In this document: positions 35,061 through 46,800 of the stretch, one piece after another
Numbering within the stretch: the stretch's first letter is position 1
Layout: every line of letters begins with the position of its first letter
Source: Pithys albifrons albifrons
Lineage: Eukaryota; Chordata; Aves; Passeriformes; Thamnophilidae
Length of the DNA: 64,000 nucleotides
NCBI RefSeq assembly: GCF_047495875.1
Contig: NC_092459.1
Coordinates: 89,942,560 to 90,006,559 of the forward strand
Direction: 5' to 3'
Translations under genes and position numbers: made by a program
The notes under the pieces: generated by a model
Databases searched by the model: none
The model's input: only the letters and a program-made list of their open reading frames with translations
Told to the model about the DNA's origin: nothing

Positions 35061-36019
35061 GGTATATTAATTAATTAATATTTTAATATTAATCAGCTTC
35101 CTTGTAAAATCCACAGAAGCTAATAATGTGGGCTGTAAAAGTAGTGTTAATAGCAACAATAATGTTGTTGGTCTGAATTTCAGGCTGAAGGTTTGCTGAC
35201 CATAATGATGGGGGAGCCTGACCTTGGAGGCAGACTTTAACTTTGTATTACATGCAAGCAATTACAGCATCCCAGGAACTTCTTTGTATTTTGATGACTA
35301 TGCAAAGCATACAATTGTAACTGAAAATGAACGTCCAATATACTCATTGAAGAGCAAAAATATAAATATGTGAGACATCTTTTGTTCCATCATTTAATTT
35401 CTGTTTGTAAATGATGTTCATAAATTAATCTATTTTGTGTATTTATGGCTAATTGCTGGCAAGACAAATATGTCTAGGAATAGACATGCAATAAACAAGC
35501 TATACAGAGTTTTAAAACAATATATTTTGGTGATTTTAGGAATAGGGTGGTTTTGGTCAGCAGAACTTCACTCTGCAGATCAACATGTCAAGTTTTACTT
35601 GTTCATGTTTCAGTTGATTGAGGGTTCAGGCTAGTTTTCTACTGGTGCAGAAAACAAAGTTTTAGCTTTGTTTTACTCAGAACTATCTATGGAAATTACT
35701 TATTTAAATTATTAATTAAATGAAAGTGCACCTTAGCAACATCTACCCTCTAGACTCTCTGGGTGACTTATAAATTTTTCTTTTATCCACCCAGAGGTTT
35801 TAGCACTTGCAAAATTCTGATGCTGCATACTTCCATAGTTCTCTTAATAGCATCCTAAGGGAGCAAAGCTCATCACAGCAGCAAAAATTTAGAAGAGGGG
35901 GAGAGGGGAGGCAAGAGACAAAAAAGTGTACTGTGTTATTTAGGTGTGTGCAGTGTTCTTGCTGTATGCTGAAGAAACACCTTTGTTACTTTTTTATTCC
36001 AAATCAGCTGAAGAGTACT

Positions 36020-36400
36020 TTAGTAAAATAATTTTTGAAGGAACTTATGCTAATGAAATAGGAAAAGTTTGGTAAGTAGAATGTTATCAATGGAACAGAG
36101 ATTGACTGTTCATCATGCCTGGTATATATTGCTTTGTCTAACAACTCGCCCCAGCAGACTCACAATTGTGCTCTCTCTGCAGACCCTCCCAGCTGCAAGG
36201 CCTGATTGACGGAATCTGTGGGCAGATGCACTTGCCAGATTCCAATAAAGATGGGGCCTTGGGAAAATCTAAGGCAATTATTGACGGGCAGCAATCCACT
36301 AATCAGACATTTTTAAAATTAATCCCACAGTCCCTTACTGTATTAGCTTTCTTCCTTGTTTGTATTTATACAGCAAATTCATGACTTCAGTGAATACTCT
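36020..36400. promoter_or_regulatory. Candidate conserved noncoding element downstream of SRBD1
   Basis: This unique-looking block has ATGCTAAT (36047-36054, POU octamer-like), CAATTATTGAC near 36275 and TTAATCCC around 36319 (OTX/PITX-type TAATCC core). A 72-codon open frame (36166-36384) runs through it after a pyrimidine-AG, but I recognise no protein. Lying between SRBD1 and, by vertebrate synteny, SIX2, it could be a distal enhancer. This is inference from texture and motifs only. Confidence 0.25.
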
Positions 36401-38779
36401 CCCTTCCAGCCCAATTATGTATCTCTCAGGGTATTAAATTAAAAACAGAAGAAATATTGAAAGTGGCTTGCAATTAGTTTCTTTAAAAGGTGGTATGGCA
36501 GTTGCAGGCTGGGATTCTTAATATGATGCTTGATAATAAAAGTAAACAGGATTTTTTTATCACACAAGTAAGGCAAGTATACCTAATATGGCTTGTTATA
36601 AAGCAGCCTATATACAATGAGAGAAAAAAGTGATTTGATTTTGGAGTTTAATTATATCTTCATAAAATTCTCCCAGAGTAACTGACAAATCCACAGTGTC
36701 TCCAAATAACATAAATAGATTTTGGTTTGTGCATTTTGATTTATTTTTTCTTTGTTTTATTTTGATCACTTTATAATAAAAAAATTGCAATGCATTTGAT
36801 AGTTGTCTGCTTTTTAAATGAAGGCTGATCCAAATAGAACATTTCTTTCATGTGGAAATGAAATATAGAATCATCTTCATGGTGTAACTGTTTATATGGG
36901 AGTCACTGCCTGGAGTCCTTAGTTATGTAATGTGGATCTCATTCTTTTAAAATTTGGAAATCTGATTCCTTCAGTGACAGAAAGATTGTTTCTTCAGATC
37001 TGAACCTGTATATAGAATTTTCTTTTTTTATTATAAAAAAGGAATGACAAAAGGGAAGCATCATTTTAAAGGCATTATTTTGCATCTTTGCACTGCTGAT
37101 TAGTGTTGGATTGGGCAGTAAGAGCACTGGGCACTTCTACTGTTTCCTTACATGCAGCCGGAATCATCCAATATTTTGTGGCAATAGTTATACCCTGGGT
37201 AAACTATTTTCTGACTACCCAAATGATTTCTCTAATGCTCTTTGCAGAGCTAAGCAGTTGCTTGTCATGGAAAAGGGCTAGGTAACACACTACTGTGGTT
37301 GGATACATTTAGATGAGAGGAAGAGGTTCAGGAGGCAAAAGAGTAACAGTTCCTACCTATGCTTCTTTTATATTCCAGTGAGTAACAATGTGCCTGTGAT
37401 GATGCCAAGCTGCTAGCAAAACCCAGGATGCAGCTACTGGTAGGCCTTGTTTTCTGTTACTTTTATTTGATTTATTGCAGAAGTTGTTAACACCCCATAG
37501 TTCTCTGAATGAAATAAAACAAGAAAACCAGTAAGACTCAGCAGCAACATAAGCCAAGGAGTCTTTCATCTTCATTATGAGCTAATTCAACTGTTGATTA
37601 CCTGGAGATTAACACCTCCATAAGTAACAAAAGATGCATTCTCTGAGTAAGAAGCTGCATAAGGTAACGGCTCATGCCATTTGGCATATTTCAATCTAGC
37701 TCAGGAGGACAGAGTGTAAAGGGTGAGGCTAGCAAATAGAAAAGATTATCCAGCTTTCCATCCTGAAGACAACTCTTACAACCTATCAATTCATCCAGTA
37801 GATTTCACATGAAATTATTAAGAAATGCTTTAAAAATCACAGATCTACTTAAGAAAGTAGTACTTGAATTAAGATCACAACTCAGTGATGTTGATGGAGT
37901 TTTGCCCTTTGGTAAAGGGCTGAATTTGAAGCTTTCTGAAATCCTTTCCTAAATAAATATTTTAATGAATAAGGGCATCTCTTCAATCCACTTCTGCCTA
38001 GAGGGATCCTCCTTAGACACAGGTGCAGTTCAATTTCCCTGTTCACAGTGCAGTTCAGCCAACTGATCATGCTCCTGTTTTTGGGCATTCCTTTGTCTTC
38101 ATTTTATATGTGCAGGTGGATTCAGACCACTGGCTTTACATACACCACCAGCTGGCAACAGCTTTTGGCTATGGTTGACCTGGGTTAAGTTAGAATTGAT
38201 GACCAAGAAGTAAAAGTTGATGTTACCAAAGCCTGAGGTTATTTGTTGCCCTTTAGGGGTTACTGGTTCTAAAGCAACAGCAATTAGGTTTGTGTGGTGC
38301 AGTAAACAAAAATAGAAAGTGTGTTCATATGGATAATATAAAGATTAAAGCTCTTGCACTCTCAGCTGCACACTGAATAGCCTGCATTTTTATATGCTTT
38401 TAAGTAGGAGAGCTGCGTAACATGACCCTCCAGTTGAAAGGATACAGAATCTATACTCCCATCTGGATTATTACATTCAATTTAGGCCACATGAACTCCT
38501 GTGCTGAAGGTGTACATCTAAGAAAATGGTTGTGAATTGAGCGTGACTTCCATAAAAGAGCAAGTTGCACCTATTCGTTCTTGAAAACCATCTGCTTTTA
38601 GTTAAAATCACAATTGCCTTGCCAGCCAGGCATGGGGGCCCCATCTTCTTTTCTGTATCACCCCACATTCACATGCTTAATATACTAGTAATTTTATTAT
38701 GGAGCTGTGGTCAAGACTCTGTGGCTAAGGTTGCAACCAGGTTCTTTTATAAGCTCTGTTTTTTGTCTGCCCCACTAGA

Positions 38780-39070
38780 GCTTTCACTAGGAAAATTGAC
38801 TTGAAAATTGGCAACATTCACTCTGCACTTCATATCCATATATTTACATTCTCAGGCATGTTTAATTGTCATGCTCCCTGCTTTACTACTCTTTCAACTT
38901 CAATGTTAATTATTTGGCTCCACTTAAAATTAAGCCTTTCTTGGTGTCTTTTAATTATAATCAAGCCCCAGGCAGCTGGGTTACTACAACCTCTGCGTAT
39001 AACACCATTCTCGGTTGTGGCCCTCAGTTGCCTTGTTATGGTTATTTGTAGACTGGAAGCTCTTTGACTT
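38780..39070. promoter_or_regulatory. Candidate conserved noncoding element
   Basis: This non-repetitive block has two TTAATTA homeodomain palindromes (38906-38912 and 38951-38957), the second running into TAATCAAG. It lies in gene-free DNA and has no plausible coding potential. A regulatory role is inferred; conservation is untested. Confidence 0.22.
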
Positions 39071-41819
39071 TTTTGTTGAATTTGTTTGAGTATGTTGAGG
39101 GTCCTGGTCTACAACTCAACCTGTTTTTCTATTACTGCAGTAAAAATAAGTGGTAATAAACATCCAAACAATTTATAGATGCAACCTGGCTCCAGCTGAA
39201 GCTGATGGCAGAATTTCCACCAACATCAATAGCAATGGTGCAGCTGTGGCTCTCCTTTTGTAAATGATCACGAATGCTAACTCGCACTACTATCTAAGCT
39301 AAACAACTGAAGTTCCCCAAGCCTTAATTCCTTACCATTTTAAAAATCAAAATTGCCATTTTTGGCAAGATGCTGAAAGCCTGCACACTTGAGTGCAGGG
39401 ACTATACATGTATCAGTGTTGACACTTATAATTGGCGAAGTTTGTTTTGGAAATTATACTGAATTTGAAGAAGTGTAACTCAAGTGTAACTTTGTTTTCT
39501 GTTTTAATTTGCTCATCACTTTTAAAATGAAAATCCAGTCTTGCTCACAGGAGCTAAGTAGTAGTGGAGGATTTGCAAACAGTCAGTTGACTTTGGCACC
39601 ATAGCCTGTGTTCCAAAGTGAATAAAGTTTAAAGCAGGGTGGTCAAGCCTCAATTTAAAATTGAATACCTGTTGTTCTAGAGGAGGAGGACATATTTCCT
39701 ATTGAATATAGAACCATTTCATGCAATTTCTGCATAACTGTTTCTGACTATATATAGGAAAACTGTCAAGAATCCTATATCCAAAAGTGACTTAACAGAA
39801 TCCAGACCTCTAAATGATTGACATTTTCACACTCAGCTTCCCTGGTGTATGATTCTTTATTTAAATTGAACCGGGATCTTCTAAGTTCTCTACCTCTTTT
39901 TTTTTTGTTTTGTTTTCAAAGTTTTGCCTAGATTCTATAAATACTCAGTAGTAAGAGATGTTTAAAGCTGATGGAAGAGCTGAAATTATCTGCAAGAACA
40001 AGTCCTTTGATATTTTCAAGGCTTTGGTGAAGGTAAAAAATTTATAAACTAAGGAAGAAAGAAGTCTGCTGCTAGAAGAGAGAGAACCTATTAAAAATAG
40101 GGCTAAGAGAGTGATGGGCAGGATGGTAAGGAGAGATAAGTCTAAAAGGAATTATGTGGTGCAGAATGGGAGATGTTTCTGACAAAGGCAGAATGGGTAG
40201 GCATGAATATTCCTGAGAATGTTAGTTAGTCTCTAATACCTTATTTAAAAAAAACAATCTTTTTAAAAACCATGTAGATTTTTAGCCTTTTCCACTGAAG
40301 TATTTTATATATTTGTTATTTCTTTTGTGCAAATTTCTCAGACTTGCAATGCATCACATTACTCTTAATGTAAAGTGCACTATCCTTGCCTCTGAAGTCT
40401 AAGTTCACATGCATATGGGGAAAGCTTTTCCCTTTTTCTAATAGAAAGAATATAGTTATACTATATGATAAAGATGTTCTGTCTGAGAAGTCTTTGCAAA
40501 GTTGATCATCTCAAAAATATAGCACTTAATCAGCTGGTAATACCAGTCCAAAGCAGGACCTATGTTAAGGATTTTTGGTATTATGTCTGTTCAGACAAAC
40601 CAATTGCAGACTTGAGAATGCTTCTAGCTCTAAACAGGTCATGGGGCTGGTAGTGATGCCACAACAATCTACACACTTGCTAGAGAAATCTAGGGAGAGC
40701 TTGGGCTGTAGTTGTAGCTGGATGCTTTCAGGAATCTCTCTTGAACAACGAGGACTTGGAGGAGAAATTAGCTATTCCTTCTTAGATCAGTACAACTAAA
40801 TGGCAAAACTCTCTAGAAATGCCTTTTTTCAGTCATGGTATAGTTTGCTCCCTGATATAAGAACTAATAATTTATTACTATTGCTTGAGCTGATGCATAT
40901 CCTATCAAATTGTGCTTTGTTTTATTGAATATGGGAAGTCTTAACATGTTCTTTGACAGCAAAACTCTCTGCAAACCAAGAATCTGGGATATCTTTATTG
41001 CATACCTACCACAGAGCATTGGCACTAGTCGATACTCTGCAGAGGTTTGATAGACAAATCTCTTTAAAGATCAGGCTTTTTAGGAGGCTGCCTTGTTGGT
41101 TTATTTCTGTGTTTTGCAGTTGTAAACTTAGTGGTGCATACATTAAAATTCATGTAACTTAGTACGATGTTGTTTACTAACGTCATGCAATATATATCAG
41201 TTTTAAAAAAAATCACTCACATTATGTTTAAATGCTAATAAAATGAAATCCCTTAGCAGTCAAAGGAATTAGTCCATATATGAGTGAAATACCAAGGCAG
41301 GTCTTGTTATTTTTATGAAACTCTGAATAATATAAGTATCCAATTGATAAAATTTTATTAAAGCTGACAGCCCTTAAGTGATCTAAGTGGTAAATATTGA
41401 AATGAAGTTTCAACAACACTGCAGTACCAAGGGAGGCCTAAGGCAGTAATAAGGATTAAATAATGATTTAATGTTGTTCCTTGGGGGTAGGGATTGTTGT
41501 TTTAATGGAGAGCAAAAGCTCACTTCCTTCTAAATAATTAAACTGTGATTTGAGAAATTGATCTAAGGTAGTTGTAGTGGTTTGTTAAGTCCGAAAGAGA
41601 TAAATGAAGGTAAAGTGTCCTGGGGCAAGGGGAAGTCAGGGGAGAGTAGTGAAGAGATAGTTTTGCAGGATAGATTCATGACAAGTGTCCCTCGGGAAGG
41701 GGGAAGCTGGCAATGAGCATATTTTATCTTTTATTTGTAATGTAAACAGACTTGTGCTGCCTGAGGCTGGGCAATAGCTAATGAGCAGGGGGTTTCTGTG
41801 GGGTGCAGATTTTATTAGC

Positions 41820-42290
41820 ACAGCTTATAAAAAACAGAGCTAAATTAAAAATGCGGTGTCTTCTAGATAATCTGATAATAGGTGATGCTACAGGGAGCAC
41901 CTCCACCTAAGCAGAGCGAGTGTATTAGCATATGCATGTAAAATTGCCAAACAATTTGTTCAGCAGTTTCTGTGAGCTGAATGGCTTTCCCATCTTTACA
42001 GCAAAAGGCGGATTTCACATAATAGGGCTGAGTATTTTGGGCTGTTTTAGAAATGCAGGAGTGAAGGAATTTCATAATGTGTTTCAAATCTGTCATTTGT
42101 GTATAACCAGTGGGAGACTTGGCCAGAGAACTTCTCATTGTATATGCCTCTTGGGTCATTGTTACAAATGAGATGACAGCTAGGATGGCGGCAGAGATGG
42201 GATATAAGTGGAAAAAGGGAAAGAGAAAACTCCCTAATTAGATAATTGCTTAAGGTAATTTCCTTGGGGTTAACATGATACACAATCTTG
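41820..42290. promoter_or_regulatory. Candidate conserved noncoding element with POU-like motif
   Basis: This block is free of repeats. At 41924-41938 it has ATTAGCATATGCATG, two mismatches from the POU palindrome ATGCATATGCAT. TAATAGGG, GATAATCTGATAA and ATTGTTACAAATGA (SOX/POU-like) occur nearby. Open frames of 79-98 codons overlap it on both strands, as often happens by chance where stops are sparse. A regulatory role is inferred. Confidence 0.25.
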
Positions 42291-43751
42291 AATAGTTCTA
42301 GACAACTGACACAGAGCTTCCAAAATTGTGGTGGATGTTTTCCAGCTAAACACCCCTCTCAGTCTGTATTCACGTAACACTCTTTAGAAACACAATTAAA
42401 TTGAGTTAGCATCCTAGAAAACATTAAAATTCCCTCTACTTACTGGAAAAGACTGGCTCTGGGTTCAAGCCATGTCTTCAGGTGTAGATACAGTTAGGCA
42501 GGGTGCATGTTGTTGGTTCTGAATTGTGTTGTATTTGGGCACATAAAAGGAGGATTAAGTTGAAGCATCAAGAGCCCCTGAAAACACACGTCACTGTGAA
42601 ACAAAGTCTTGTGACTTCCACTGCCAATTCCTCCATTTTTCTCAGCACTCAAGGCAAAGCTCAGAAAGCAAACTGAATATGGAGCATGAATGGTAAAAGT
42701 TTTATAGAACTTCAGTTTTAAGATATGTATAGTTGTCATCAATAATAGAAAGGATATTCCAAAAACTTGTGACTATCAGGACTTTTGGGACTTACCAAGT
42801 AAGGCCCACTGAAACAGGAAGAATTAACAGAAATGTCCATGCATATCTCACTCCAGACTGTAAGACCTGGGGCCAGTAGTGTTGGAGCTAATGCTGCACA
42901 GTCAGAAATATGTCTTTGACCCACCTGCTACTCTCTGAGCAATAAAATGAAGAAATGGAATTGAAGTCAAACCATGCAAGCAGATAAGTGTGTGTAAAAC
43001 AATTCTTTTTTCCCAAGCAGGTTGTTTTATTTTGTATACGTTACTGAAAACTTCAGGACCACCTGGTATAAAATCAGCCTCATCATTCCCAGCTCCTCAG
43101 GCTAAGAGAGACAAGGTGTTGTACCCTGATCAAAGAACCACTGTTGTTATTTACTGATGGCTTTCCATAAGTGCTAGGTAGGTTGCAAGTTCTTGTCTAC
43201 ATAATTCCTTAGAGTGCATCCCTTGATGCACTAAAGGGGGCACTCCAGCTGTCTGGGTTTGGGTGTTCACCAATTGTTCAGTCTGATGACTGGAATCCAT
43301 CAAGTATCTGTACTCATCTTCTGCCAGAAAGAATGAAAAATATATGGGATATTATGTCTTTTTATATTAATTTGTCAGATTGGATTTGGTTTTGCACGTT
43401 TATGTGTTGATTTTTATTTCTATTGGAGAACACAAGGCAGAAGAAATGTCTTACACTTGAAGCCAGAAGATGGTAGAGCTAAGCCTCAGGAAATAGGTTT
43501 ATCTTTCCCATGGGATTTCATTCCATGGGTTCAACTCATCACTGAGAAGACTTCTGTCTCCTGAAGAGGCAAACTCTGCTTTATGGAGTCCTCCACTGTA
43601 TGAGAGAAGGCATACACACCTGAGATTTTTAGGAAGTCCTTTAAGGAGATGAACTGGGAATCCTGAACATGATTCAAGTTCTGTGGAAAGCCAGAGTAGG
43701 GAGCTGAGACAGGGTTGGCATGCCTGGGGAAACCCGCGTTACTGAGGAGGT

Positions 43752-43890
43752 GTTATCACAGCATCACTGAGGTTGGAAGGCACCACTGGAGAATGTCTAG
43801 TCCAGTCTCCCCACTCAGAGAAGTGACACTTCAGGACCATATGTTCTAGTACTTGGCATCAGCTGGAGTTTCCAAGTCTGAGTACTCCCT
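43752..43890 (-). mobile_element. CR1 LINE fragment, 3' end
   Basis: On the + strand it begins ATCACAGCATCACTGAGGTT and continues with GGAAGGCACCACTGGAGA and TCTAGTCCAGTCTCCCC, then a TTCAGGACCATAT stretch. That is the antisense of a CR1 3' end in the usual order (tail octamers, GGTTGGAA, AGTCCAA, CTCAGGACC). It is short, diverged and non-coding. Confidence 0.75.
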
Positions 43891-43899
43891 GTGTAGGTA

Positions 43900-46800
43900 T
43901 CTAGTCCATACTTAAGGGAAGGATGGTGTAGTTAAATGAAATTCGTCACCTGCCAGGATAGACTAACAGGGTAGTGATAAAAGCATTTCTTCTTTGTTAT
44001 TACATTTCCCTAATATGTGAAATACCAAAGTATTTCTAAGACACAGAATGAACCAAAATCAAATACTTTAAAATAGCTTCCTCTACCCCCCATATGTACT
44101 TCTGTGACCAGATATTCACCTATGAGCTTATGCTAGTTAGTGGGACTGTCAATAGTTATGAATGACAATATTGGTTGAATAACTAGGACACTGTAACTTG
44201 CTGTCATATAAGTTTCTATTGCCAGTTCAACTGATTTTGAACAGGAAAAATTAGTCAAAATGAATAAGTGAAGCATTTTGCAATTAAAAAATTACTTTCT
44301 GATCCTCTAGAGATCCAAGACATCCATCTGTTTCAGTTGACCTGAACTCTGCTGTGGATCAATTTGGAAGTGTGCCCAAGGTGAGGCACAAGATATCTTC
44401 TCTATGAAGACCAATATTTTACATTTGATCTTCTGTAAGAGTACAATTCAAATTCTTGGACATCAGAAAATGGTATTTTATAATGTTTATTCAAGGCAGA
44501 GTATTGTTCTGTTTTAGATTATCAGCTGGTGCACATCATTGACAGAAACACAGATTTCAGCTGATTATTTGCTTACCAGGTGCCCATAGGCAGTGCCATT
44601 CCTCCTTTGCCCTGTGCTTCCTGAAGAGCTACCATGCCAATCACACCTTTCTAGGCTTCCATTTGCCATGTCTGCAAAAGTACTAAGAGCAGTGCCTTTC
44701 TTACTAGTTATTTAATCTGACTACTTTGTTTAGATGATCACCTCTTCAGTGCAACAAGTGTCCTGTTCTCTGCATCTGAAAAGGAGCCAAACTAAGAGCT
44801 TGAAGGTGAATGTGAAGAGCTTTGTCACTGTTGGCTTAAAACACATTTGCCATGGTCGGAATTCTTACAACACCTTTTTTGTGGCAAACATTGCTATATT
44901 TTGACTTAAATACAGCAAAATCTTCAACATGATGAAATGGCAAAAAATGTCACAGTTCATCATGCTACAAAGTATAAACAACCATCAAACAGGTGAAAAA
45001 TACATTAAAGAAGAATAAAACTTCAAACAGGTTTTAAGTAGTTCACTTTTATGTTTTAATAGCTCTTTAGGAGCCTGTAAATAGAAAGTCAATTGGATTT
45101 CAGACTTGTTTCCATAGTTATATTACACAGGGGGAGTATTCAATAAAACAAATCTTTTATTTAGTTCCTGACAGGTAATTAAAATGTACCTCCAAATTTT
45201 CTTGTCTGTTACGGTAGGAACTAATATCAAAGATTTCTAGAGTTTACAAGTATTCACAATTATATTGCAACTTAATTTTATCTTTTGAGCTGAAAACCTG
45301 GTGCTAACTGGAAGTCTTTAGTTAGTGGAAAGTTTGAATCCTGTTTGGCATTCTAAGCCTGACATTTCTTTTTTGCTACAAAAATTTGCTTTCAGCTTCA
45401 AAGATCCTGAGTCGCCTTTACACATTTTTCAAAGTAACAAATCATGGGCAAAGTCAAATATGTAGAAAAACAGCAACTAGAAGCAGAACAAATTTAGAAA
45501 AAGGGAAAATAAAAATATACTGTATTAACATTCTTGAAAATATTTGGGGTGTGGGAGAAGGTGCTCATGAGGGTTAAAGTAGTACGAAAGTACTTTAATT
45601 CTTAGTTGCCAATGAAATTTTTTTGTTTCAAGTGTCTGAGATTTTTCTAGGTACTACTCCACAAAGGACCATTCAGTGCTGCAGTGTCTTTACTACATAT
45701 ATTTTTGGAAGCTATAGAACACAGCACCTGTGAATGTCAAAAAAATCATAGAGAGACTTCTCTTTACTGCTGACATGTTACCTGAATCAGTCTGGCTAAA
45801 TCAGAAACTTTCAGTCTTTGTGTGTTTTTACAGGATTGTATATGGTGGCACCATGGGATTGGATTTCACAGCTGGGGATCATATAAATAATGAGCTGCCT
45901 TTTACCAGCCTTCCTTTTTTTTCTTTTTCCTTTTTTTTGGTATATCATTGTAGTCTCTTGCCCTTACAATGTTTTAGTGCCCGCTATAGGGTATGGTGTA
46001 TGGCCAGTAGATCTACAAGGAATAAAAATAATTTGTCAAAAGGCCTAAATTACTTACTTTTACAGGAAACTACCTCTGTGCTATTCCATGGGTATCTCCC
46101 AGACACCTTGAGGGCAGTTGCTTTAAGAAGGGCTTTATCAATTAAACTGCTTAAGAACTAATCTGATAACAAGAACTAAGCTAATAACAAAGATTGGCCA
46201 TAACTTTGCACGTGGTAACTTTCTGATGTATTTCTGACACCTGCCTTGTTGTTTTGACTACAATTGCCTGACTGCATGAAAAACCAACTGCCTTGCTCTT
46301 AGTGAACGCTAAAGTTTATCTAAGCCTATTGTAATTTCAATTTGATCAGGCATACTTAAGGAAACATATAATTTTTCAGGTGTGTTGAGTGGACCTTCCT
46401 GTTAGCAGCAATTGTGTAAGCCCATGCTATATTTTGAAGTTCTGGACCAACTCACTATTATTGGGGGATTTTTGAGGAACACAGAGGGGGAAGGCTGGGG
46501 GTACTGGGGCTGCAAGAGGTACCACTGGATAAAACAGAGTTGGGAGCATTCCCAACCCGATATGGGAATACCGTATGAAGAAACTATTGCCTTCCAGATG
46601 GCCATGTCTAAACAGAGGCAGCAGTGTCCAAAGGGAAGGATATCAGCTTCTCAAGGATTTCCAGCTTGGGTTGTTGACTGTTGCAGGTCTGTTGAGTAAC
46701 GTGACTAGTTGTAGCCATTACTTTATACACAAATGAATCTCTGTCGCTTGCTAAGGCTTGACATTAGGCAATAGGCTTATGTTTTATGAGTATTAAAATA

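Noticed and set aside
45730..46161. 143-codon + strand open frame
   Set aside because: It passes through a T/C tract, resembles no family, and lacks splice or promoter context.
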